Shown: positions 1-5,380 of the stretch, piece after piece | How the letters are laid out: every line of letters begins with the position of its first letter | Position numbering within the stretch: the stretch's first letter is position 1 | Assembly: GCA_011322005.1 (NCBI GenBank) | Contig: DROE01000016.1 | Coordinates: 1 to 5,380 of the forward strand | Direction of reading: 5' to 3' | From: Devosia sp. | GTDB taxonomy: Bacteria > Pseudomonadota > Alphaproteobacteria > Rhizobiales > Devosiaceae | Length of the DNA: 5,380 bases | Program-made: the position numbers and the translations under genes | The notes under the pieces: generated by a model | What the model was told of the DNA's origin: nothing | What the model saw: only the letters and a program-made list of their open reading frames with translations | Database searches by the model: none

Positions 1-1353
1 GTTGATTTTGAAATTGCCGAAGATGTCGCCGCCGAAGCCGAACAGCGCATCGAGGATCTGGCCAGATGGGGCACGCCCTTTGACCGGGACGAGGCCGGCA
101 ACTATATGCTCTCAAAAGAAGCGGCTCATTCAAAAAATCGCGTGGTGCGGGTTTCGGGGGACGGCGCGGGGCGCGCCATTATGACCGCCATCATTGAAGA
201 GGTGCGCAAGACGCCCTCCATCCGGGTGGTCGAGGGCATTACCGCCGTCGATCTGGCCCGCGCCAACGGACGCGTTATCGGGGTCTATTGCCGCAAGCTG
301 GGCGACCGTTATGGCGAACCCGTTCTTATCCGCGCCCGGGCCAGCGTGCTTGCAGCCGGGGGGCTGGGTGGCCTTTACGCCATCACCACCAACCCGCCCG
401 GAGTGCGTGGCCATGCCATGGGCATGGCGGCTCGCGGCGGAGCGATTATATCCGATGCGGAATTTGTGCAGTTCCATCCAACGGCCATTGCCACCGGCGC
501 TGACCCGGCGCCGCTGGCCACCGAGGCCCTGCGCGGGGAAGGGGCCATTCTGGTCAACGACCTCGGGGAACGGTTCATGAGCGCCATCCATCCCGATGCC
601 GAACTGGCCCCGCGCGACATCGTGGCACGGGCAAATTTCCGCCAGATCGAGGCGGGACGAAAGGTGTTTCTGGACACGCGCGAGGCGCTGGGCGATGAAA
701 TCCTTGTCGCCTATCCAACGGTTGCAAGATATTGCGCAGAGGCGGGGATTGACCCGGTCAAGGACATGATCCCGGTGACCCCGGCGGCCCATTATCACAT
801 GGGCGGGGTCAAGGTCGACGAGGACGGGCGCTCGTCTCTGCCGGGCCTGTGGGTATGCGGTGAGGCCTCATGCACCGGCCTGCACGGAGCCAACCGGCTG
901 GCTTCGAATTCGCTGCTGGAGGCAGTTGTTTACGGCGCACGTATTGCTGAGGATATTTCGGGGCTGGAACCCGTGCGCTCGAGCCTGCCTCCGTTTGAGG
1001 GCATCGCCTGGGACGAAGAAAGCGGTCGGGAGGTGGAGACCAAACTGCGCAATCTGAAATCCGTGCAGGAATTGCGCAACATAATGACCGATTATGTCGG
1101 GGTGGAGCGCAACGAGGCGGGCCTGAAAAAGGCTTTGCGCGAAATCGGGAGGCTGGAGGAAAGTGCGCAAGGGGTGACCCGTTCATTTCTGAACATGACG
1201 GTTTCTGCGACCCTGGTTGCCGCCGCCGCCCTGAAGCGAACCGAAAGCCGGGGCGGACATTTCCGCACCGACTACCCGCAAAAAAACCCTGAATTCAAGA
1301 CCCATACCAACATGACGCTGGATGAGGCGCTTGAAATTCGCGCCGGGGTCTAG
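1..1353 (+). CDS. nadB: L-aspartate oxidase (NadB), 5'-truncated by the window edge
   Basis: This flavoenzyme oxidises L-aspartate to iminoaspartate, the first step of de novo NAD synthesis; NadA then condenses iminoaspartate with dihydroxyacetone phosphate to quinolinate. The reading frame is open from base 1, so about 450 residues are present. E. coli NadB has about 540, so roughly 80-90 N-terminal residues are missing, including the GxGxxG FAD-binding loop. Visible family blocks, numbered from base 1: VQFHPTA (His159), TEALRGEGA, APRDIVARA (Arg205), PAAHYHMGGV (His264) and GLHGANRLASNSLLE (Arg299). These match the substrate-binding and catalytic His/Arg positions of NadB. The PAAHY and GANRLASNS blocks favour NadB over the homologous succinate dehydrogenase and fumarate reductase flavoproteins. 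The C-terminal helical domain runs to the TAG stop. No nadA or nadC is visible. An internal ATG at 106 is not the real start, because conserved-type sequence continues upstream to the edge. Confidence 0.93.
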   Translation, partial: VDFEIAEDVAAEAEQRIEDLARWGTPFDRDEAGNYMLSKEAAHSKNRVVRVSGDGAGRAIMTAIIEEVRKTPSIRVVEGITAVDLARANGRVIGVYCRKLGDRYGEPVLIRARASVLAAGGLGGLYAITTNPPGVRGHAMGMAARGGAIISDAEFVQFHPTAIATGADPAPLATEALRGEGAILVNDLGERFMSAIHPDAELAPRDIVARANFRQIEAGRKVFLDTREALGDEILVAYPTVARYCAEAGIDPVKDMIPVTPAAHYHMGGVKVDEDGRSSLPGLWVCGEASCTGLHGANRLASNSLLEAVVYGARIAEDISGLEPVRSSLPPFEGIAWDEESGREVETKLRNLKSVQELRNIMTDYVGVERNEAGLKKALREIGRLEESAQGVTRSFLNMTVSATLVAAAALKRTESRGGHFRTDYPQKNPEFKTHTNMTLDEALEIRAGV

Positions 1354-1355
1354 GG

Positions 1356-2276
1356 TCAGATTTTGTCGCTGTCCGGTTGTGCTTTTGTTGGTGCATGAGC
1401 TTTCGGTGACGCTGCGGTATTCGGCGGTTCCGCCGTTTCGGACTCTGCCATTGTGGCGGAAGCAAGCGCGGTTTCGGCCTGTTCCAGCACCATTTTTTCA
1501 ATTCTTTCCCGCTGACGCATCAGCTTTTTCTGATAGCGCCCCTGCACAAGGTCCACCGCGACCATGACAAAGAGCACAAAGTAGAAGGTGGATTTTGCCA
1601 TGGGCAGAACTTCGCTGCCAAACAGCACCAGACCCGCCAGATGGCCGCCATCCGAGACCAGAAGCACACCTACCAGCAGCAGAATGAACAGGCCCAGAAC
1701 CTCGTACATGCGGTTGCGATCGAGAAAATCCGCCACATGGTCGGCGAGGAATATCATGCCCGCGCCGGTGACAATGATGGCGGTGGCCATGACCCAGAAC
1801 ACATCCGTAAGCGCAATGGCTGAAAGAATGCTGTCAAAGGAGAACACCAGGTTCATGGCCACGATCCAGAAGATGGCCATGGGAACGGAACGCCGGTTCT
1901 GGCTTGCTTCCTCGGGGTGCTCGGAGATGGAGATCATGTGAAAGATTTCCTGAATGGCGGTGTAAAGAATAAAGCCGCCACCCAGCAGCACAATAAAGGC
2001 ATGCAGGTTAAACTCGCCCTCGATAATGCCGGGCAGGTTGATGGTGAAAAACGGATCCTGAAACCACTGGATGGCCTGCAGGATGACAAACAGCAGCACA
2101 ATGCGCAGGGTGATGGCCATAATCAGCCCCATGCGGCGCACATAGGCCTGCCTTTCGGGCTCCACCTTTTTGGACTCAAGAGAAATATAAAGCAGGTTAT
2201 CGAACCCGAGTACCGCCTGAAGCAGGATGAGCATGACCAGGGTGAACCAGTTTTCGGGCGACAGAATACTTGCCAT
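1356..2276 (-). CDS. TerC-family integral membrane protein
   Basis: A 306-residue polytopic inner-membrane protein. Hydrophobic segments lie at about residues 12-32, 52-72, 92-110, 132-152, 160-180, 192-208 and 228-246, which fits the roughly seven helices of TerC proteins. The two family signatures are present: GFDNLLYIS (Asp26) in the first helix and FSFDSILSA (Asp148) near the middle. These acidic intramembrane residues are conserved in the family. TerC relatives (Alx, MeeF/MeeY, YkoY) are linked to Mn2+ export, and others to tellurite resistance; which applies here is unknown. The start is ATG with a good GGAGAG ribosome-binding site 5 bases upstream (2282-2287). After the last helix comes a tail of about 60 residues: charged and probably helical to about 272, then low-complexity Ala/Thr/Pro/Lys-rich. 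I see no yybP-ykoY (Mn) riboswitch in the 108-bp leader. The gene ends 2 bp from the nadB stop, convergent with it. Confidence 0.88.
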   Translation of the reverse strand: MASILSPENWFTLVMLILLQAVLGFDNLLYISLESKKVEPERQAYVRRMGLIMAITLRIVLLFVILQAIQWFQDPFFTINLPGIIEGEFNLHAFIVLLGGGFILYTAIQEIFHMISISEHPEEASQNRRSVPMAIFWIVAMNLVFSFDSILSAIALTDVFWVMATAIIVTGAGMIFLADHVADFLDRNRMYEVLGLFILLLVGVLLVSDGGHLAGLVLFGSEVLPMAKSTFYFVLFVMVAVDLVQGRYQKKLMRQRERIEKMVLEQAETALASATMAESETAEPPNTAASPKAHAPTKAQPDSDKI

Positions 2277-2281
2277 TATTT

Positions 2282-2287
2282 CTCTCC
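2282..2287 (-). promoter_or_regulatory. Ribosome-binding site of the TerC-family gene
   Basis: GGAGAG on the minus strand ends 5 bases before the ATG at 2276. It is the clearest Shine-Dalgarno sequence in the window and supports this start over later in-frame ATGs. Confidence 0.7.
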
Positions 2288-2306
2288 GCGAGTGAACAGG
2301 TGCACC

Positions 2307-2335
2307 CGATTAGCCAAATTCGGTTCCAACATCAA
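2307..2335 (-). promoter_or_regulatory. Weak candidate promoter for the TerC-family gene
   Basis: On the minus strand TTGATG (2330-2335) is followed after 17 bases by TAATCG (2307-2312). The -35 hexamer matches TTGACA at 4 of 6 positions, but the -10 is poor. It lies in the only non-coding stretch upstream of terC, so an independent promoter is expected nearby. This exact placement is a guess. Confidence 0.2.
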
Positions 2336-2353
2336 CAGACCCGGGCAACAAAC

Positions 2354-2380
2354 AAGTTCCAAAAAATCACAAGGGAACTT
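2354..2380 (-). terminator. Hairpin after the kinase gene, possible weak terminator
   Basis: A perfect 7-bp inverted repeat, AAGTTCC (2354-2360) and GGAACTT (2374-2380), flanks a 13-base loop, 4 bases past the kinase stop codon. On the minus strand the stem is followed by a moderately T-rich GTTTGTTG stretch, but not a true U-run, and the stem is not GC-rich. Position favours a role in ending the bdhA-kinase transcript. Structure alone gives only weak support, and partial readthrough into terC is possible. Confidence 0.35.
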
Positions 2381-2384
2381 CGCG

Positions 2385-3338
2385 TTACATTTCGCTAAGC
2401 ACTGCATCAACTTCGGTGCGTGTTGGGGGCTTGCACCCTTTTTGAGCGCAGTTGAGGCCGGCAACTACCGCACCATATCTGAGCATTTCCCCCAGCATCA
2501 TTTCGCTCAGCCCCCTCAGCGCGGGCGGATTGAGACTGCCTTGCTGCTCAAGAAAGCAAAGCACGCCGGCCATGAGGCTGTCTCCGGCCCCCACTGTGTC
2601 GCCAAACACCGCTGGCGCATAAATTCCCGCCCTGGAGCGTCCGTTTTGAGTGAAGGCAAAAGAGCCGTTTTCGCCATCGGTAACAACTACCAGCTCGCAA
2701 CTGGGGCGGGCAAGCAGCGCTTGCGTGTGGGCTTCTACATCAATCGCCGGATCCAGTGCCTGCAGATCCTCAACCGAGAGCTTGATGATATGCGCCAGAT
2801 CCAGAAAAAGAGAAAGACGCTGTCGGTAGGCTTCAAAATCTTCTATCAGGGAGGGCCGGATATTGGGGTCCATGGAAATCAGCGCTCCGCGTCCGGCAGC
2901 GGTTTTGACCACGCTGAGCCAGATTTTGGTGTCCGCCTCTTCAATGGGGCAAAAACCGCCAATCTGGTAGAGTTTTGGGGAAGCCGGAAGCGCGGCGAGC
3001 AGTTTTTTCTCATCAAGTGCCCGGTCGGCCCCGCGATAGAATTCGTAAGCGGCCTCGCCGCGGGCGTCAAGCGTTACAACAGCAAGGGTTGAGGGCTCGC
3101 TCACGCGCTCCGGCAGAAGCGGTTTAACACCAGCCTCACAAAGCGGTTCCAACAGATAGGCTCCAAAACCGTCCTTTGAAATCGGGCATAAAAAGCCGGT
3201 TGTGTTTTCCAGCCGGGCCAGAGCAATGGCGCAGTTGAAGGGCGAGCCGCCGGCATGGGCAACAAGACGAATTTCGCCGTCCCCTTCACGCGGTTCGGAG
3301 ACCAGATCAATCAGGCTTTCACCACCGACAACAAACAT
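2385..3338 (-). CDS. PfkB-family carbohydrate kinase (fructokinase-like)
   Basis: A 317-residue cytoplasmic ribokinase/PfkB-fold kinase that should transfer the ATP gamma-phosphate to a sugar hydroxyl. Numbered from ATG 3338: N-terminal strand MFVVGGESLIDL; AGGSPFNCAIALARL at about 29-43, the N-terminal PfkB signature region; SMDPNIRP at 155-162; and DTVGAGDS at 247-254, the C-terminal signature, with Asp253 the expected catalytic base and the GAG turn forming the anion hole. The C-terminus has the NC-x4-G-x-KPPTRTEV ending typical of fructokinase-like members. Overall similarity suggests fructokinase, but 2-keto-3-deoxygluconate kinase or another sugar kinase cannot be excluded. Start choice: an in-frame TTG at 3350 directly abuts a GAAGAGG ribosome-binding site, leaving no spacing. 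ATG 3338 is 12 bases from that site and gives the normal family N-terminus. The gene lies 32 bp downstream of bdhA on the same strand, probably in one operon. Confidence 0.88.
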   Translation of the reverse strand: MFVVGGESLIDLVSEPREGDGEIRLVAHAGGSPFNCAIALARLENTTGFLCPISKDGFGAYLLEPLCEAGVKPLLPERVSEPSTLAVVTLDARGEAAYEFYRGADRALDEKKLLAALPASPKLYQIGGFCPIEEADTKIWLSVVKTAAGRGALISMDPNIRPSLIEDFEAYRQRLSLFLDLAHIIKLSVEDLQALDPAIDVEAHTQALLARPSCELVVVTDGENGSFAFTQNGRSRAGIYAPAVFGDTVGAGDSLMAGVLCFLEQQGSLNPPALRGLSEMMLGEMLRYGAVVAGLNCAQKGCKPPTRTEVDAVLSEM

Positions 3339-3370
3339 TTTCCTGGCCAACCTCTTCTACTTTTTTTGAA

Positions 3371-4150
3371 TTAATGTGCCGTCCAGCCGCCGTCGATGGC
3401 AATGGAAGTGCCGGTAATCGAACGCGCCATATCGCCGCACAGATAGGCGGCCATAGCAGCGATTTCCTCGACCTCAACAAATTGTCTGGTGGGCTGGGGC
3501 GCGAGCATGATCTCGCGCTTGACCTGTTCCTTGCTCATGGCATGGACCTGAGACTGATCCTTCAGTTGTTTTTCAACCAGCGGGGTGAGCACATATCCCG
3601 GACATATGGCGTTTACGGTGATGGCGTTCTCGGCAACCTCAAGCGCCACGGTTTTGGTCAATCCGAGCAAGCCGTGCTTGGCCGCCACATAGGCGGACTT
3701 GAACGGAGAAGCCACCAGCGCGTGGGCAGAGGCAATATTGATGATACGCCCCCACTTGCGCGAGAGCATGTCGGGAACCGCGGCACGAATTGTCTGAAAA
3801 GCCCCGTCCAGTATGATTGCGCGCACCCGCTCCCAGTCCTCCTGCAGGAAATCCTCAATGCGCGCCACCTTTTGAATCCCCGCATTGTTCACCAGCACGT
3901 CGATGCGCCCGAAACGGGCGATGGTGTCGATGACCAGATCGGTTCCCTGTTCAAGTGCCAGATCAGCCTGAATATAGGCAACCCCGCCCCTGGCGGTACT
4001 CTTTACCGCGCCGATAGCGTCGGAGACGCTGGCCTCAGGCTCGAAACTGTTGAGGACAATATTGTAGCCCTCACTTCCCAGTCGTCTGGCGATAGCCAGG
4101 CCAATTCCGCTGGTCGAACCGGTAACAAGCGCTGTCTTTCGTTTGGCCAT
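3371..4150 (-). CDS. bdhA: D-3-hydroxybutyrate dehydrogenase (SDR family)
   Basis: This cytoplasmic enzyme interconverts (R)-3-hydroxybutyrate and acetoacetate with NAD(H), a step in using polyhydroxybutyrate or ketone bodies. At 259 residues it has the usual family length. Visible: TGSTSGIG (10-17, cofactor glycine motif), NNAGIQ (88-93), INIASAH (Ser141, His143), KSAYVAAKHG (Lys151, Tyr154, Lys158), NAICPGYVLTPLVEKQ (180-195) and C-terminal DGGWTAH (Trp256). Residues that bind the hydroxybutyrate carboxylate and methyl in the Pseudomonas fragi enzyme (Gln94, His144, Lys152, Gln196, Trp257) are all present, shifted by one. Odd point: the position of the SDR catalytic Asn (N114 in P. fragi, in the block ALNLSAVF) is Ile113 here, in AIILDGAF. 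The start is ATG 4150, with an AGGA 12 bases upstream, longer than ideal. First gene of a likely two-gene operon with the sugar kinase, and the IS-like element lies about 85 bp upstream. Confidence 0.94.
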   Translation of the reverse strand: MAKRKTALVTGSTSGIGLAIARRLGSEGYNIVLNSFEPEASVSDAIGAVKSTARGGVAYIQADLALEQGTDLVIDTIARFGRIDVLVNNAGIQKVARIEDFLQEDWERVRAIILDGAFQTIRAAVPDMLSRKWGRIINIASAHALVASPFKSAYVAAKHGLLGLTKTVALEVAENAITVNAICPGYVLTPLVEKQLKDQSQVHAMSKEQVKREIMLAPQPTRQFVEVEEIAAMAAYLCGDMARSITGTSIAIDGGWTAH

Positions 4151-4183
4151 CTTGCCGAAGTTTCCTCACAAATCCGCATCCTG

Positions 4184-4213
4184 ATTAGAGGCACAAACGG
4201 GGCAAAAAAGCAA
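4184..4213 (-). promoter_or_regulatory. Candidate sigma-70-type promoter for bdhA
   Basis: On the minus strand TTGCTT (4208-4213) is followed after 18 bases by TCTAAT (4184-4189), one mismatch from TATAAT. It is about 33 bases upstream of the bdhA ATG and lies wholly between the IS-like element and bdhA, so the operon may keep its own promoter despite the insertion. The -35 hexamer matches the consensus at only 3 of 6 positions. Confidence 0.35.
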
Positions 4214-4235
4214 AAGCATTTACCACGCGAATTTC

Positions 4236-4257
4236 GGTAGTGTCTCAGTTTGAATTG
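4236..4257. repeat. Left terminal inverted repeat of the IS-like element
   Basis: GGTAGTGTCTCAGTTTGAAT plus TG, reading inwards. It contains the transposase stop codon (4245-4247 on the minus strand). It matches the inverted complement of 5142-5163 at 13 of 22 positions, including seven consecutive inner bases, TGAATTG. Confidence 0.5.
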
Positions 4258-5138
4258 TCTTTTTTGCGAGGCTTGTAGGGACCGCGCTTTTTAGGTGGTT
4301 CTGCCCGTGCGTCGATCAGCCCTACAATCCACTCAACATCATGCAATGTGTCTGACACACCAGCCGCCATTGCTGGGCTAACTTTCAGGCTGTTGTGTAT
4401 CCGGCAAAAATTGTAATGCACAAAATACAGCGAAAGCATGTGCAAGTGGTTGTCGATTTTCTTTGAGAACGCATTGGTCAAACGAGTAAACCGGCGATTG
4501 CCCATACGAATGTTTAGGTTCATGCGCTCCACATATGAGGTTGAAACGTGCTTTTCGTCTGGCTTCCCCTCAATTGCCCGCTTTTTAATCCCTGTGCATT
4601 CAGCGGGTGAATAGCGTCCCTTGAAGGCATCCGGTGCATTGCCGTACATCTTGATAAGTTGGGCATAGTCCACATCAGCGCCAAAAACGCCCTCAACCGC
4701 CTCCAGATAGGCCTTGTGGCCATCAGTGGTTAGCTGGACGCGGTTTGCCAAACGCTCGCCCACGTCCTGCATGAAGGCATTGGCATAGTCAGCATCACGC
4801 CCACCGACCAGGTAAGATAAAATCAGTTTGCTGTCCGCATCAATTGCCGTCCATGTCCAAACATCGCCAGCGCCTTCAACCGGCTCTTTCATGGTTTTGA
4901 CGTTCTTTTGCTTGGCTCCAACAAACGACCAGATTTCGTCACACTGGACACGTTCGGCTTTTACGTTGCGAACTGTTTTGTCGTGATACTCAGCACATGC
5001 ATTGCCAGCATCAACAAGCAATTTTGAAACCGTGTTGATAGAAACGCCGGTTATGCGGGTAACGGATCGCATCGACATGCCTTCAACCAGCATGGAAAGA
5101 ATTTGAGCGCGTTTCGATGTGTCGAGTATGTTTGCCAT
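4245..5138 (-). CDS. IS1-family-like DDE transposase
   Basis: A 297-residue transposase encoded in one uninterrupted frame, unlike classical IS1, which needs a frameshift. Numbered from ATG 5138: an N-terminal helix-turn-helix region at about 8-45, with MRSVTRITGVSINTVSKLL as the putative end-binding part; CDEIWSFVGAKQKN with Asp67; TWTAIDADSKLILSYLVGG at about 95-113; TTDGHKAY with Asp139; STSYVERMN with Glu204. Asp67, Asp139 and Glu204 form the likely metal-binding DDE triad. The C-terminal block HNSLKVSPAMAAG and the basic tail PPKKRGPYKPRKK are typical of the IS1-like transposases common in Alphaproteobacteria. No internal stop or frameshift is seen, so it looks intact. Start: ATG 5138 gives the usual MANILDTSKR N-terminus; a TTG two codons earlier (5144) is less likely. 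No clear Shine-Dalgarno sequence precedes it, and a two-codon ORF (ATG AAT TGA) ends two bases upstream of the ATG. Confidence 0.85.
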   Translation of the reverse strand: MANILDTSKRAQILSMLVEGMSMRSVTRITGVSINTVSKLLVDAGNACAEYHDKTVRNVKAERVQCDEIWSFVGAKQKNVKTMKEPVEGAGDVWTWTAIDADSKLILSYLVGGRDADYANAFMQDVGERLANRVQLTTDGHKAYLEAVEGVFGADVDYAQLIKMYGNAPDAFKGRYSPAECTGIKKRAIEGKPDEKHVSTSYVERMNLNIRMGNRRFTRLTNAFSKKIDNHLHMLSLYFVHYNFCRIHNSLKVSPAMAAGVSDTLHDVEWIVGLIDARAEPPKKRGPYKPRKKDNSN

Positions 5139-5141
5139 ACT

Positions 5142-5163
5142 CAATTCATAGTGAACCTATTAT
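5142..5163. repeat. Probable degenerate right inverted repeat of the IS-like element
   Basis: Read inwards on the minus strand it gives ATAATAGGTTCACTATGAAT plus TG. Inner bases TCA-x-T-x-TGAATTG agree with the left end, while the outer nine agree at only two positions. It lies just upstream of the transposase start. It is either a decayed end or a chance partial match. Confidence 0.35.
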
Positions 5164-5173
5164 GTAATATCAA
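5145..5173 (-). promoter_or_regulatory. Candidate transposase promoter, possibly leaderless
   Basis: On the minus strand TTGATA (5168-5173, 5 of 6 to consensus) is followed after 17 bases by TATGAA (5145-5150, 4 of 6). The -10 ends only 6 bases before the transposase ATG, so transcription would start at about the A of the start codon. That fits the lack of a ribosome-binding site. A competing -10, CATAAT (5159-5164), has no good -35. Confidence 0.35.
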
Positions 5174-5192
5174 GCATAAAGTTCATTTAGCA

Positions 5193-5380
5193 TTATCTAA
5201 AAAGCGATTTCACGACAATAACTGCCAACGCTATAATCTGTCCTAAATTTTGGACAAGAAGGGCAGGAATTAGCCAATTGTATGCTTCAAAATTCCATTC
5301 ACCCACGCCAACCTTGAAAAGCAAAAAAGATTGGAATCCCACCATTACGGATAGAAGGAACATTAGAAACCATGACCAGA
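5193..5380 (-). CDS. C-terminal end of an unrecognised small membrane protein (partial)
   Basis: A minus-strand frame is open from the window edge to a TAA stop (5193-5195) and encodes at least 61 residues; the start lies beyond the window. The visible part has two hydrophobic segments: WFLMFLLSVMVGFQSFLLF (about 3-21) and WLIPALLVQNLGQIIALAVI (about 35-54, continuing VV). They are joined by a short polar linker, KVGVGEWNFEAYN, and followed by a basic end, KSLFR. This alternation of two helices, a loop with Trp/Asn/Glu and a short positive tail suggests a real inner-membrane protein, with the C-terminus probably cytoplasmic by the positive-inside rule. I do not recognise the family. The other two frames on this strand contain stops. 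The stop codon falls 54 bp upstream of the transposase ATG, next to the uncertain right end of the IS-like element, so the C-terminus may be natural or clipped by the insertion. The DNA is AT-richer than the metabolic genes. Confidence 0.6.
   Translation of the reverse strand, partial: WSWFLMFLLSVMVGFQSFLLFKVGVGEWNFEAYNWLIPALLVQNLGQIIALAVIVVKSLFR

Larger units (their letters stand above)
4236..5163 (-). mobile_element. IS1-family-like insertion sequence, about 0.93 kb
   Basis: A single transposase gene fills almost the whole interval. The left end begins GGTAGTGTCTCAG at 4236; the GGTRRTG-type start resembles IS1-family termini, and the transposase stop codon lies inside this end, as is common in compact IS elements. 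The right end is inferred from an inverted copy of the inner part (TGAATTG plus scattered matches) at 5142-5163, but its outer bases diverge. Another possible right end, GATAATGCTAAATG on the minus strand, stops near 5197. I find no convincing 8-9 bp target duplication: left flank CGAATTTC against right flank GTAATATC matches at 5 of 8. The element may be old, decayed at one end, or a solo transposase gene without functional ends. It is AT-richer than the adjacent metabolic genes. Confidence 0.6.

Noticed and set aside
130..798. Minus-strand open frame of 222 codons inside nadB
   Set aside because: It is antisense to conserved NadB motifs; the His/Gly/Arg-rich composition is a shadow of the GC-rich coding strand.
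1917..3092. Plus-strand open frame of 391 codons antisense to the kinase and terC
   Set aside because: It spans two well-supported minus-strand genes and their intergenic gap, its translation shows no recognisable domain, and it is rich in Gln, His, Gly and Arg as expected for an antisense shadow in GC-rich DNA.
3339..3350. TTG at 3350 as the kinase start (four extra residues)
   Set aside because: The only ribosome-binding-like sequence, GAAGAGG, abuts the TTG with no spacing. ATG 3338 gives the normal family N-terminus. The TTG start is still possible.
3374..4240. Plus-strand open frame of 288 codons antisense to bdhA
   Set aside because: It mirrors the full length of a canonical BdhA gene with every motif on the other strand; its translation has no coherent domain or membrane pattern.
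5236..5255. TGTCC/GGACA inverted repeat with an A/T-rich loop
   Set aside because: The 5-bp stem with an 8-base loop lies inside the partial membrane-protein frame, in codons for a helix, with no T-run after it; it is compatible with chance.
1..5380. CRISPR array, tRNA, rRNA, riboswitch or a phage/defence gene cluster
   Set aside because: I saw no regularly spaced direct repeats, cloverleaf with CCA-type end, conserved riboswitch core or defence-family motifs on either strand. The genes present are ordinary metabolic and transport genes plus one transposase.

Overview
The window looks like alphaproteobacterial chromosome carrying one insertion-sequence-type element. I infer this from the style of the proteins (an L-aspartate oxidase, a D-3-hydroxybutyrate dehydrogenase linked to polyhydroxybutyrate metabolism, a TerC-family membrane protein) and from GC-rich codon use. 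No rRNA or other taxonomic marker is present, so the genus cannot be given.

Layout, left to right. Bases 1-1353 (+) hold the C-terminal ~450 residues of L-aspartate oxidase (NadB), the FAD enzyme that starts de novo NAD synthesis; its N-terminus lies outside the window. It converges tail to tail, with only 2 bp between stop codons, on a TerC-family membrane protein gene (1356-2276, -). Upstream of that, also on the minus strand, is a two-gene unit: D-3-hydroxybutyrate dehydrogenase (bdhA, 3371-4150) followed after 32 bp by a PfkB-family sugar kinase (2385-3338). A small hairpin after the kinase separates the unit from terC. Bases 4236 to about 5163 hold an IS1-family-like element with one transposase gene in the same orientation as bdhA. 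Its left end is fairly clear and its right end is degraded or ambiguous. At the right edge (5193-5380, -) is the 3' end of an unrecognised small membrane protein gene, with AT-richer composition than the metabolic genes.

How the genes fit together: nadB is housekeeping. bdhA oxidises 3-hydroxybutyrate to acetoacetate with NAD+, and the adjacent kinase suggests a carbon-use operon, but the kinase substrate cannot be read from sequence. The element sits about 85 bp upstream of bdhA and points towards it, so it could affect that operon's transcription.

I do not see a new multi-gene system here. The observations most worth checking are the replacement of the SDR catalytic-tetrad Asn by Ile in an otherwise canonical BdhA, the unannotated membrane-protein fragment at the right edge, and the asymmetric ends and promoter arrangement of the IS-like element.
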